A stretch of DNA of 59,210 bases. Source: Acidobacteriota bacterium (lineage in GTDB: Bacteria; Acidobacteriota; Vicinamibacteria; Vicinamibacterales; SCN-69-37). Location of the stretch: the NCBI GenBank assembly GCA_020853395.1, contig JADYYY010000020.1, forward strand, positions 1-59,210, read 5' to 3'. Shown here in pieces: positions 25,351-33,768 of this stretch. A program made the position numbers and the translations under genes. The number at the start of each line of letters is the position of its first letter. Within the stretch, counting starts at the first letter, position 1. Under the pieces are notes generated by a model. It did no database searches. It saw only the letters and a list, made by a program, of their open reading frames with translations, and was not told where the DNA came from.

Positions 25351-26064
25351 ATGCTCGACGTCACGGCGATTCCGGCCATCGCGGCCGAGTACGGCGCGCA
25401 CGACCCCCAGCAGATCGTCGCGCTGGCGTTGCGGGAGTACTCTCCCGATCTCGGGCTGTCGTTCAGCGGCGCCGAGGACGTGGCGTTGATCGAGATGGCG
25501 GCGCGCACCGGCTATCCGTTCCGCGTGTTCTCACTCGACACGGGCCGGTTGCACGGCGAAACGTACCGCTTCATCGAGAAGGTCCGCACGCACTACGGCA
25601 TCCCCATCGACGTCTACTTCCCGCAGCCGGATCGCGTGCAGGCGCTCGTCCGCGCCAAGGGGCTGTTCTCGTTCTACGAGGACGGGCACAAGGAGTGCTG
25701 CGGGATCCGCAAGGTGGAGCCGCTCGCCCGCGCGCTCGCCCCGCTCGCGGCGTGGATGACCGGCCAGCGGCGCGACCAGAGCCCCGGCACGCGCGCCGAG
25801 GTTCCGGTCGTGCAGGTCGACCCGGCGTTCAGCACGCCGGACCGGCCGCTCGTGAAGTTCAACCCGCTCAGCCAATGGACGTCGCGGCAGGTCTGGGCCT
25901 ACATCCGCGAACACGACGTGCCCTTCAATCCGCTGCACGAACGCGGCTTCATCTCAATCGGGTGCGAACCCTGCACCCGCGCCGTGCATCCGGGCCAGCA
26001 CGAACGCGAAGGGCGCTGGTGGTGGGAAGAGGAAACCAAGAAGGAGTGCGGGCTGCATCGCTAG
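25351..26064 (+). CDS. cysH: Adenylylsulfate (APS) reductase, CysH family
   Basis: 237 residues. The opening [18 protein letters not shown] is the PP-loop (SFSGAED) that binds the adenylyl-sulfate nucleotide, and [13 protein letters not shown] is the next conserved block. Cysteine pairs KECCGIRK and CEPCTRA are the ligands of a [4Fe-4S] cluster, which marks the APS reductase rather than the cluster-free PAPS form; the catalytic C-terminal cysteine is in KKECGLH. The enzyme reduces APS to sulfite in assimilatory sulfate reduction, using thioredoxin or glutaredoxin. No cysD/N/I genes are nearby. Its stop TAG is the complement of the stop of the convergent thioredoxin-fold gene. Confidence 0.93.
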   Translation: MLDVTAIPAIAAEYGAHDPQQIVALALREYSPDLGLSFSGAEDVALIEMAARTGYPFRVFSLDTGRLHGETYRFIEKVRTHYGIPIDVYFPQPDRVQALVRAKGLFSFYEDGHKECCGIRKVEPLARALAPLAAWMTGQRRDQSPGTRAEVPVVQVDPAFSTPDRPLVKFNPLSQWTSRQVWAYIREHDVPFNPLHERGFISIGCEPCTRAVHPGQHEREGRWWWEEETKKECGLHR

Positions 26065-26408
26065 ATGCCGCCGATGTCGTCCACGTCGATCGTCGCCGCG
26101 GCGACGGCCGCGGGCGCCGATCGGGCCGCCGCGGGCGCTACCGGCTGGAGCCGATCGCGAATCAGCACGAGCACGCTCGTGTAGACGTGCTCGCCGTTGT
26201 CGTCGCGGACGATGAAGAAGGGCGCGCGATCGACATCGAGCCGGGCGGCCAATCGCATGCCGGGGCTGTCCGCGTGGCCTTCGTCGGCCCAGACGATCTC
26301 GTCGATCCGATCCGAGAGTCCGCGCGCCTGGAGCAGCGCGGTCGCCTCGACGCACTTGCGGCAGTCGGAGCCGTCCGCCAGCCGCTTCTTGATCATCGTG
26401 ATGTGCAC
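26061..26408 (-). CDS. Thioredoxin/glutaredoxin-fold protein
   Basis: 115 residues. [19 protein letters not shown] places a CxxC pair in the position of a glutaredoxin active site, followed by a helix and the strand-loop [12 protein letters not shown], where the cis-proline of thioredoxin folds lies (RAPF). The C-terminal tail is Ala-rich and without structure. It probably acts as a dithiol reductant or redox sensor. It faces cysH tail to tail, and because APS reductase needs a thioredoxin or glutaredoxin partner a functional link is plausible though unproven. The two genes share the four bases CTAG as stop codons on opposite strands. Confidence 0.75.
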   Translation of the reverse strand: MHITMIKKRLADGSDCRKCVEATALLQARGLSDRIDEIVWADEGHADSPGMRLAARLDVDRAPFFIVRDDNGEHVYTSVLVLIRDRLQPVAPAAARSAPAAVAAATIDVDDIGGI

Positions 26409-26460
26409 GCCTCGATCATATCGGCTCCGGCGCCGGGATCGCCCGGATCGGGGTCAGGCC

Positions 26461-27759
26461 TCAGGCCGTCTTCTTCGCCGCCGGGCGCACCAACTGCTCG
26501 GCCCATCCGAGCGCGTCCGCATGGGCCGCCGGCAGCCAGGACGGCTGCAGGCCGGCGACGGCCGCGAGCCGCAGGCACATGTCCCAGTCGCCGCGCTCGT
26601 AGGCCATGACGGTATCGAGCAGGTTGCGGGCGGGGTTCTCGCGGCCGAGCAGGGCGGCGCTGATCTGCGGTGAGAGCGGCAGGGCTTCCAGGACCGCGCT
26701 CATCGGCTGCTCGAGGATAGCGTCGAGACACGAGCACATCCCGAGCAGAAACCCTTCGCCTTCGGAATCGGGACCGGCCTGGCGCGCCATGAGCAGCTCG
26801 CACAGGCGCCCGCGAATGCTCGCCATGTGCACGAGCTCCTGACGATCGTCGGAACCGAGCCCCGCGAGGATCCAGAGCGACGCCCAGCGCCGCATGGTGT
26901 CGCGGCCCACGAGCAGCAGCGCTTGCCGCAGCGTCGTGACCTCGCGCGACTGCGCCCAGGCCGCGGAGTTCACCGTCTGCAGCAGCCGGAAGCAGAGCGA
27001 CGCGTCGTGCTTGATCAGGTCCTCGAGGCCGGCGACCGACAGGTTCGGATCGTTGAGCGCCTGGAGGAGCCGCAGGTAACCGACCTGGCCGCGCGGGATC
27101 GGCCGTATCTCGGAGATCGCCGGCCGCTCGAAGAAGAAGCCCTGGATGTGGTGGTAGCCTTCGCGCACCGCCCGGTCGAAGACGTCGGCCGATTCCACCT
27201 TGGTCGCGACGAGCGACGGCCGCGCGAAGTGCTGGCTCGCCGCAATGGCCGCCTGTCCGTACTTCGCGTCGACCGACAGGAAGTCGGTCTTCACGAAATC
27301 AGCGAGCGCGAGCAGCGCGAACGCCGCGTCTCCCGGGACGAACCGGCTCAGGGCGACGGCGTACCCGCTCTGTTTCAAGACCCGGCAGGCCTCGACCGTG
27401 TCGTTGGTCAGGGACGGGTCGGCTGCCACCTGCAGCACCACGCTCGCCGGGGGCAGCGCCTTGATCACGTCGTGGACGAGAAACGCCGGTGTCACCTCGA
27501 TGAAGGCCCGCCGGCCGCCGGTGAGCCGCTGCAGGCCGAGCGCCAGCACGCCCTCGGTGATCACCCGGGCCACGGTCTCGTCTCGGCTCATCTCGGCCGC
27601 GTCGAGCGCCGATGGCCGGCACACGAGCTCATAGCCGAACACGCGCCGCTGTCGATCGAAGATGGGCTGGCGTCCGACCATGACCCTGGCGAACGGCGGT
27701 GTCGTCGCGGCCGGCGGAGGGGCGGAAGCGGCTGGCGTGTCTCGGGTGAAGATCCGCAT
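26461..27759 (-). CDS. EAL-HDOD signalling protein with degenerate EAL
   Basis: 432 residues. About 25-200 is an EAL-type fold (VMVGRQPIFDRQRRVFGYEL) in which the catalytic EAL signature is ELV and the usual metal-binding residues are not recognisable, so cyclic-di-GMP hydrolysis is unlikely. About 205-400 is an HDOD domain (LSVAGLEDLIKHDASLCFRL, then LQTVNSAAW and RQALLLVGRDTMRRW). This YuxH-like pairing occurs in chemotaxis, motility and surface-behaviour regulators as a protein-protein module. The protein is cytoplasmic. It is divergent from the aldo/keto reductase across a structured 182-bp gap. Partners are unknown. Confidence 0.85.
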   Translation of the reverse strand: MRIFTRDTPAASAPPPAATTPPFARVMVGRQPIFDRQRRVFGYELVCRPSALDAAEMSRDETVARVITEGVLALGLQRLTGGRRAFIEVTPAFLVHDVIKALPPASVVLQVAADPSLTNDTVEACRVLKQSGYAVALSRFVPGDAAFALLALADFVKTDFLSVDAKYGQAAIAASQHFARPSLVATKVESADVFDRAVREGYHHIQGFFFERPAISEIRPIPRGQVGYLRLLQALNDPNLSVAGLEDLIKHDASLCFRLLQTVNSAAWAQSREVTTLRQALLLVGRDTMRRWASLWILAGLGSDDRQELVHMASIRGRLCELLMARQAGPDSEGEGFLLGMCSCLDAILEQPMSAVLEALPLSPQISAALLGRENPARNLLDTVMAYERGDWDMCLRLAAVAGLQPSWLPAAHADALGWAEQLVRPAAKKTA

Positions 27760-27851
27760 GGTGCAGTGGCCGTCCGGGCAATCGGCCGAGCCCGCCGGAA
27801 CTTGAGGGGAACCGACGTCGGTCGCCGCGGATTCGTACGCCTCGGGTCAGT

Positions 27852-27909
27852 GTGAGCCAGCGGCGCGAGGTGCCGCGTGACGGTTGTCGGACGCGTGGCA
27901 CCGGCTCAC
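27852..27909. promoter_or_regulatory. Nested inverted repeat upstream of the aldo/keto reductase
   Basis: Three stems nest within 58 bases: GTGAGCC (27852-27858) with GGCTCAC (27903-27909), GGTGCC (27869-27874) with GGCACC (27897-27902), and GCGT with ACGC inside. It lies in the divergent gap, just before a TAGACT hexamer (27926-27931) that ends ten bases before the ATG at 27942. It may be an operator or cruciform; no regulator is assigned. Confidence 0.35.
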
Positions 27910-27941
27910 CCTGTGACGTTCCGTGTAGACTGACGCCGCCG

Positions 27942-29003
27942 ATGGTGCCGACGTCGCCCTTGCCGCGCCGCAGCTTGCGGACCCGGACCACGCGGCTGCC
28001 GCTGACCGTCCTCGGGTTCGGCGGCGCGCCGCTCGGCAACCTCTACGCGCCGGTGGCGGAGGAGGACGCGCGCGCCACGCTCGAGGCGGCGTGGGCGGAG
28101 GGCCTGCGCCTGTTCGACACGGCGCCGTTGTACGGATACGGGCTCTCCGAAGAGCGCTTCTCGCGCCTGCTCGCCGTCAAGCCGCGCGACGAGTTCGTGC
28201 TGTCGACCAAGGTCGGCCGCCTGCTGCGCGAGTGCGCGCCCGGCGAGGTGCCGCGCGGGCAGTTCCACGACACGCCGCAGCGGACGTTCGACTACGACTA
28301 CTCGTACGACGGCGTCATGCGTTCGTACGAGGACAGCCTCCGGCGGCTGCGGCTCGACCGGATCGACATCCTCTTCGTCCACGACGTGGACGTCTTCACG
28401 CACGGCTCGCGCGCGGCCGCCGACGCGCGCATCGACGAGCTGTTCTCGCGGGGCGGCTACCGCGCGCTCGAAGCCTTGCGCGCGTCGGGCGCGATCGCAG
28501 CGTTCGGCGCCGGCGTCAACGAGTGGGAGATCTGCGAGGCGCTCGCCCACCGCGGCGACTTCGACGTGTTCCTGCTCGCCGGCCGATACACGCTCCTCGA
28601 GCAGGACGCGCTCGCGTCGTTTCTACCCCTCTGCGAGGCCCGCGACATCGGCGTCATCGTCGGCGGGCCGTTCAACTCGGGCATCCTCGCGACCGGGGCG
28701 GTGCAGGGCGCGCACTACAACTACAGTCCCGCGCCGCCGGACGTGCTGGCGCGCGTCGAACGGATCGAGCGCGTGTGCCGCGCCCACGGCGTCGGGCTGA
28801 AGGAGGCCGCGCTCCAGTTCGTGCTCGGCCATCCGGTGGTCAAGAGCGTCATCCCGGGTGCGAACGCTGCGGCGCAGGTGCGGGCCAACGCGGCGCTCCT
28901 TCGCGCGCCGATTCCGGACGCGCTCTGGGCGGATCTCGAGGCGCAGGGTCTCGTCCGCGCCGGCGCGCCCGTACCCGGCTCTGGCGGCGCGCTCCGGCGA
29001 TGA
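27942..29003 (+). CDS. Aldo/keto reductase, D-threo-aldose (fucose) 1-dehydrogenase-like
   Basis: 353 residues from the ATG at 27942; the upstream extension of the frame is unrelated arginine-rich sequence. AKR fold with LTVLGFGGAPLGNLY at the first strand, the catalytic Asp and Tyr in RLFDTAPLYGYGLSE, Lys in VLSTKVGRL, and the NAD(P)-binding end VVKSVIPGANAAAQVRAN. The long insert with FDYDYSYDGVMRSYEDSLRR is typical of the D-threo-aldose 1-dehydrogenase / L-fucose dehydrogenase branch, which oxidises the anomeric carbon of fucose or related sugars to lactones. It is cytoplasmic. Its stop overlaps the start of the glycosyltransferase (ATGA), so the two are translationally coupled. Confidence 0.86.
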   Translation: MVPTSPLPRRSLRTRTTRLPLTVLGFGGAPLGNLYAPVAEEDARATLEAAWAEGLRLFDTAPLYGYGLSEERFSRLLAVKPRDEFVLSTKVGRLLRECAPGEVPRGQFHDTPQRTFDYDYSYDGVMRSYEDSLRRLRLDRIDILFVHDVDVFTHGSRAAADARIDELFSRGGYRALEALRASGAIAAFGAGVNEWEICEALAHRGDFDVFLLAGRYTLLEQDALASFLPLCEARDIGVIVGGPFNSGILATGAVQGAHYNYSPAPPDVLARVERIERVCRAHGVGLKEAALQFVLGHPVVKSVIPGANAAAQVRANAALLRAPIPDALWADLEAQGLVRAGAPVPGSGGALRR

Positions 29004-29947
29004 GCGTCGCGCTGTCGTTCGTCATCCCGCTGTACTTCAGCGCCGAGACCATCGCCGACGTCGTGCGCGAAATCGAGTCGCTCGTCATCGAAGGCGGCCA
29101 CGAGATCGTGCTCGTCAACGACGGCAGCACGGATCGGACGAGCGACGTCTGCCGAGACCTCGTCCGCCGGGCGCGCGTGCCGATCACGCTCGTCGAGCAC
29201 GCGCGGAACTTCGGCGAGCACAACGCGGTGCTGACGGGCTGGCGTCATGCGCGCGGCGCCTACCTCGTGAACCTGGACGACGACGGCCAGAATCCGCCGG
29301 CGGAAGCCGCGAGGCTCTGGCAGCACGCGAGGGCCGAAGGGCTCGACGTCGTGTACGGCCACTACGTCGAGAAACGGCACTCGCGATTCCGGAACTTCGG
29401 GAGCTGGATCACCAACCGCGTCACCGACGTGGCGCTCGACAAGCCGCCGGGGTTCTACCTGTCGAGCTTCCGCTGTGTCAGCGCGTTCGCCGCATCGCAA
29501 GTGGTGGGCTATCACGGGCCGTATCCGTACATCGACGGCCTGCTGCTGCAGGTGACCCAGCGGATTGGATCCATCACCGTGCGCCATGATCCGCGCCGCG
29601 CCGGCCAGAGCACGTACACTCTGCGGCGGCTGATTCGGCTCTGGCTCAGCGCCTGGATCAACTTCTCGGTGCTGCCGCTGCGCGTGGCGACGCTGGCCGG
29701 CACGGTGCTGGGTCTGCTCGGGCTCTCCGCCCTCGCGGTGATCGTCTGGCTGTGGTGGCACGATCGCGGCCCGGGCTACGGGTTCGGCCTGCTCATGTCG
29801 GCGCTGCTCATCTTCTCCGGGACGCAGCTCGCCGTGCTCGGGCTGATCGGCGAGTACCTCGGCCGCCTGTTCCTCACGGTCAACCAGCGGCCGCAATCGG
29901 TCGTGCGGGAAGTGGTCAGCACCACGACAGCGCAGCGCGTGGACTGA
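29000..29947 (+). CDS. Polyprenyl-phosphate glycosyltransferase, GT2 (ArnC/DPM-like)
   Basis: 315 residues from the ATG at 29000, which shares ATGA with the preceding gene's stop. GT2 fold: LSFVIPLYFSAETIADVV, nucleotide-binding IVLVNDGSTDRT, metal motif in NLDDDGQNPP and the conserved RHDPRRAGQSTYTL near the membrane. Two C-terminal hydrophobic helices (RVATLAGTVLGLLGLSALAV and LLMSALLIFSGTQLAVLGLI) end in GEYLGRLFLTVNQRP, the usual tail of enzymes that load a sugar onto undecaprenyl phosphate. It would make a lipid-linked sugar for surface glycan or lipid A decoration. Coupling to an aldose dehydrogenase is unusual. Confidence 0.88.
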   Translation: MSVALSFVIPLYFSAETIADVVREIESLVIEGGHEIVLVNDGSTDRTSDVCRDLVRRARVPITLVEHARNFGEHNAVLTGWRHARGAYLVNLDDDGQNPPAEAARLWQHARAEGLDVVYGHYVEKRHSRFRNFGSWITNRVTDVALDKPPGFYLSSFRCVSAFAASQVVGYHGPYPYIDGLLLQVTQRIGSITVRHDPRRAGQSTYTLRRLIRLWLSAWINFSVLPLRVATLAGTVLGLLGLSALAVIVWLWWHDRGPGYGFGLLMSALLIFSGTQLAVLGLIGEYLGRLFLTVNQRPQSVVREVVSTTTAQRVD

Positions 29948-30000
29948 CCGTTGTCGATCGGCGGTCGTAGCCTGCTAGTATCCGCTCCACAGGAGGATCC

Positions 30001-31020
30001 ATGCCGGCGATTGCGCGACGGCTCGCAATGCTGTGCGGGAGCCTGCTCCTCGCGATGCCCGCCTGGGCGCAGAATCCCCACCTCGTCGTCTACAAGGGCG
30101 ATCAGGGGCCCGGCGCCGGCAGGCACATCGTGCTGCTCGCCGGGGACCACGAGTACCGCAGCGAGGAGACGATGCCGGCACTCGCGCGGATCCTGGCGCG
30201 GCGGTTCGGATTCACCTGCAGCGTCTTCTTCACGACCGATCCCAAGACCGGGTTCATCGAGCCCGGCAGTTCGAACATCGCCGGCCTCGAGGCGCTCAGA
30301 ACCGCCGACCTGCTGATCGTCTTCCTGCGCTTCCAGGATTTTCCGGACGTCGAGATGCAGCACATCGTGGACTACCTCGGTCGAGGCAAGCCGGTGATGG
30401 GCCTGCGCACGGCGACGCACGCGTTTCAGATCCAGCGGCCCGATGCGCCGTTCGCGAAGTTCTCCTGGAAGGGCGTGCCAGGCTACGAGGGCGGCTTCGG
30501 CCGACAGGTGCTCGGCGAGACGTGGGTGTCGCACTACGGCGCCAATCACAAGCAGAGCTCGCGCTTGGTGCTCGCGCCCGACAGGGCGTCACACCCGATC
30601 CTGCGCGGCGTGAAGGACGTGTGGGTGCAATCGGGTGGCTACACCGCCGATCCGATGCCGGACAGCGTCGTGCTCGCGCGCGGCCAGGTGCTCGACGGGA
30701 TGACGCCCGACGCGCCGGCGGCGCCCGACAAGGACCAGTTGCCGGTCGCATGGACCCGCACGTACCGCGGCACGTCCGGCGCGACGGGCCGCGTGTTCAC
30801 GACGACGCACGGCGCGTCGGAGGATTTGTCGAACGAAGGGTTCCGCCGCATGCTCGTCAACGCGGCGCTCTGGGCCGTCGGCCTCGACGGGGCCATTCGC
30901 CCCGACAGCGACGTCGGGTTCGTCGGCCCGTTTCACCCGTCGTCCTACAGCTTCGGCGGGTTCGTGAAGGGCGTCAGGCCGGCCGACATGGCGGGGTGGG
31001 AGTCGGCGATTCCGAAGTAG
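30001..31020 (+). CDS. Exported ThuA-domain protein
   Basis: 339 residues with GGAGGATCC before the ATG and a signal peptide (MLCGSLLLAMPAWAQ). The ThuA (trehalose-utilisation) fold, a class I amidotransferase-like domain without a proven catalytic triad, is visible in HIVLLAGDHEYRSEETMPAL, DLLIVFLRFQDFPDVEM, GLRTATHAFQ and VFTTTHGASEDLSNEGFRRM. Members cluster with sugar dehydrogenases and are thought to process keto-sugars or act as binding proteins. It is followed after 12 bp by an SGNH-propeller gene and then by a HEAT-cupredoxin gene, which looks like one transcription unit. A TAGTAT hexamer lies at 29976-29981. Confidence 0.87.
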   Translation: MPAIARRLAMLCGSLLLAMPAWAQNPHLVVYKGDQGPGAGRHIVLLAGDHEYRSEETMPALARILARRFGFTCSVFFTTDPKTGFIEPGSSNIAGLEALRTADLLIVFLRFQDFPDVEMQHIVDYLGRGKPVMGLRTATHAFQIQRPDAPFAKFSWKGVPGYEGGFGRQVLGETWVSHYGANHKQSSRLVLAPDRASHPILRGVKDVWVQSGGYTADPMPDSVVLARGQVLDGMTPDAPAAPDKDQLPVAWTRTYRGTSGATGRVFTTTHGASEDLSNEGFRRMLVNAALWAVGLDGAIRPDSDVGFVGPFHPSSYSFGGFVKGVRPADMAGWESAIPK

Positions 31021-31032
31021 GCCGGAGCAGCG

Positions 31033-33768
31033 ATGTCGACCTTTCTGCGATCGCTCCGCGTCTTCGTCACCGCCGCGGCCGTTGCGGCGGGCTGGTCCGT
31101 CCTTTCGGCACAGAGTCCGGCGCCGGCCTTCACGCTTCACCCTCGCGAGCACATCGCGATCGTCGGCAACACGCTCGCGGAACGGTTCCAGTACGACGGC
31201 TGGCTCGAAGCGACGATCCAGACGCGATTCCCCGCGCACGAGCTCGTGTTCCGCAACCTCGGGTTCAGCGGCGACGAGGTGGCGACGCGGCTGCGATCGT
31301 TGAACTTCGGCACGCCCGACGAGTGGCTCGGCGCGAACCCCGCACCGATCGGCGGCTACCAGGAGAACCGGTTCGAGGGCATCAACACCCGGGCGGACGT
31401 CATCTTCGCCTTCTTCGGCTACAACGAATCGTACGGGGGAGAGGAGGGCCTGCTCCGGTTCAGGACCGACCTCGCCGAATGGCTCGATCACACGCTCGCG
31501 CAGAAGTACAACGGCCAGTCCGCGCCGCGCGTCGTCGTGTTCTCGCCGATCGCGCACGAGGACGTGCGCAATCCCGACCTGCCGGACGGCCGTGAGAACA
31601 ACGCCAGGCTGGCGCGCTACACGCAGGCGATGCGGGAGGTGGCGGCCTCGAAGCAGGTCACGTTCGTCGACCTGTTCGCTCCGAGCCAGGCGCTCTACGC
31701 GACGGCTGCGCGCCCGCTGACGCTTCAGGGGATCCACCTGACGGCGGAAGGCAACCGCCAGATCGCCGCCGTCATCGATCGCGCGCTGTTCGGGCCCCGG
31801 CCGACGGTCTCGCCCGAGACGCTCGAGCGCGTGCGCCAGGCCGTCGTCGAGAAAGACTTCTACTGGTTCCACCGTTACCGCGTGACGAACGGGTACTCCA
31901 CGTACGGCGAGCGCGCGTTCCTGACGTTCGTCAAGGGCACGCCGCGAAACGTCGATCCGCAGAACCTGACGGCCGAGGCGAAGAACGACGTCCTGCCGTC
32001 GAACTACGAGGTGCTGCAGCGCGAGCTCCCGGTGCTCGACGTGATGACGCGCAACCGCGATCGGCGCGTGTGGGCGGTCGCCCGCGGCTCGGACCTGCAG
32101 GTCGACGATCGCGAGACGCCGGCGTTCATCGACGCCAAGACGAACATGCCCGACCTTCCGCCGATGTTGTCGGGCGAGGAGGGCATTCGGCAGATGACGC
32201 TCGGCGTCGGGCTCGCGGTCAACCTGTTCGCGTCCGAGGCGGAGTTCCCGGAGCTGGCCAACCCGGTCCAGATGGCATTCGACACGAAGGGCCGGCTCTG
32301 GGTCGCGGCGTGGAAGAACTACCCGCAGTGGCAGCCGAAGGCGCCGATGGACGACGCGCTCCTCATCCTCGAGGACACCGATGGCGATGGGCGCGCCGAC
32401 AAGCGGACGGTCTTCGCCGGCGACCTGAACAACCCCACGGGCTTCGAGTTCTACGGCAACGGCGTCATCGTCGCCCAGGCGCCGAACGTGGTGCTGCTGA
32501 GGGACACGAACGGCGACGATCGCTACGACGAGAAGACGATCCTGCTGCACGGGTTCGATACCGCCGACACGCATCACGCGCTCAACAGCTTCACGTTCGA
32601 TCCGGGCGGCGCGCTGTATCTGCGCGAGGGCATCTTCCATCGCACGCAGGTCGAGACGCCGTGGGGCCCGGTGCTGCGCCAGGCCGACGGCGGCGTGTAT
32701 CGCTACGAGCCGCGGACGTGGAAGGTCGAGACCTACGTGCCGTTCAACTTCCCGAACCCGCACGGCCACGTGTTCGACGCCTGGGGGCGCGACATCATCA
32801 CGGACGCGACCGGCGGCCAGCCGTACTACGGCCCGTCGTTCTCCACGAAGAAGTACTACCCCGCGATGGAGACGAAGGCGGCGCCGAAACCGGGCGACGT
32901 GCGGGTGCGGCCCGTCGGCGGAACGGCGCTGCTCTCGAGCCGGCACTTCCCGGAGCCGCTGCAGGGGAACTTCGTCGTGCTGAACGCGATCGGTTTCCGC
33001 GGGCTGCTGAGCTACCGGATCAGCGAGGACGGCGCCGGGCTGAAGATCACCGAAGCGGAGCCGATCCTCCAGTCCGCCGACGAGAACTTCCGTCCGGTGG
33101 ATGCCGAGGTCGGTCCCGACGGCGCGCTGTACTTCCTGGACTGGTACAACCCCATCATCGGGCACATGCAGCACAACCTGCGCGACACGTCGCGCGACCA
33201 CTCCCACGGCCGCGTCTACCGCGTGACGGCCACGGGCCGGCCGCTGCTCACGCCGCCGAGGATTGCGGGCGAGCCGATTCCCGCGCTGCTCGAACTGCTG
33301 AAGTCCCCGGAAGACGGCGTGCGGTACCGCACGAGGATCGAGCTCGGCGGCCGCGACACGGCGGCGGTGCTCGAGGCCCTGCGCGCATGGACCGCGCGCC
33401 TCGATCCGGCCGATCCGCGACACGAGCACCACATGATGGAAGCGCTCTGGGTGCAGCAGTGGCACAACCGCGTGGACCAGGCGCTGCTCGGCAGGATGCT
33501 GCGATCACCCGAGCCGCTCGCGCGCGCGGCGGCCACGCGCGTGCTCTGCTACTGGCGCGACCGCGTGCCCGACGCGCTCGCGCTGCTGCGCGGCCTGGCG
33601 CGCGACCCGCATCCGGCCGTGCGGCTCGAGGCGGTGCGGGCGGCGTCGTTCTTCACCACGACCGAAGCGGCCGAGGTCGCGCTCGCCTCGCTGGACCTGC
33701 CGCAGGACCGCTTCCTGTCCTACACGCTCGACCAGGCGATGACGACGCTGAGGCCGTTCATCCGATGA
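31033..33768 (+). CDS. Exported SGNH hydrolase fused to a PVC-type dehydrogenase propeller and HEAT repeats
   Basis: 911 residues with a signal peptide. About 35-255 is an SGNH/GDSL-like hydrolase: IAIVGNTLAERFQYDGW (GNT replaces GDS), NLGFSGDEVATRL, FFGYNESYGG and a C-terminal GIHLTAEGNRQIA. About 390-740 is the propeller of the PVC-type membrane-bound dehydrogenase family (NPVQMAFDTKGRLWVAAWKN, LEDTDGDGRADKRTVFAGDL, VGPDGALYFLDWYNPIIGHM). The end (about 745-905) is HEAT-like. Family members normally finish with a c-type cytochrome (CxxCH); none is present here. The stop overlaps the ATG of a HEAT-cupredoxin gene, which may supply the missing electron acceptor. The substrate is unknown. Confidence 0.83.
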   Translation: MSTFLRSLRVFVTAAAVAAGWSVLSAQSPAPAFTLHPREHIAIVGNTLAERFQYDGWLEATIQTRFPAHELVFRNLGFSGDEVATRLRSLNFGTPDEWLGANPAPIGGYQENRFEGINTRADVIFAFFGYNESYGGEEGLLRFRTDLAEWLDHTLAQKYNGQSAPRVVVFSPIAHEDVRNPDLPDGRENNARLARYTQAMREVAASKQVTFVDLFAPSQALYATAARPLTLQGIHLTAEGNRQIAAVIDRALFGPRPTVSPETLERVRQAVVEKDFYWFHRYRVTNGYSTYGERAFLTFVKGTPRNVDPQNLTAEAKNDVLPSNYEVLQRELPVLDVMTRNRDRRVWAVARGSDLQVDDRETPAFIDAKTNMPDLPPMLSGEEGIRQMTLGVGLAVNLFASEAEFPELANPVQMAFDTKGRLWVAAWKNYPQWQPKAPMDDALLILEDTDGDGRADKRTVFAGDLNNPTGFEFYGNGVIVAQAPNVVLLRDTNGDDRYDEKTILLHGFDTADTHHALNSFTFDPGGALYLREGIFHRTQVETPWGPVLRQADGGVYRYEPRTWKVETYVPFNFPNPHGHVFDAWGRDIITDATGGQPYYGPSFSTKKYYPAMETKAAPKPGDVRVRPVGGTALLSSRHFPEPLQGNFVVLNAIGFRGLLSYRISEDGAGLKITEAEPILQSADENFRPVDAEVGPDGALYFLDWYNPIIGHMQHNLRDTSRDHSHGRVYRVTATGRPLLTPPRIAGEPIPALLELLKSPEDGVRYRTRIELGGRDTAAVLEALRAWTARLDPADPRHEHHMMEALWVQQWHNRVDQALLGRMLRSPEPLARAAATRVLCYWRDRVPDALALLRGLARDPHPAVRLEAVRAASFFTTTEAAEVALASLDLPQDRFLSYTLDQAMTTLRPFIR

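Noticed and set aside
26461..27759. Active cyclic-di-GMP phosphodiesterase
   Set aside because: The EAL signature is ELV and metal ligands are not recognisable; more likely a binding-only domain.
30589..33465. 958-residue minus-strand frame opposite the SGNH-propeller gene
   Set aside because: No recognisable domain and typical antisense composition; the plus-strand gene has signal peptide and family motifs.
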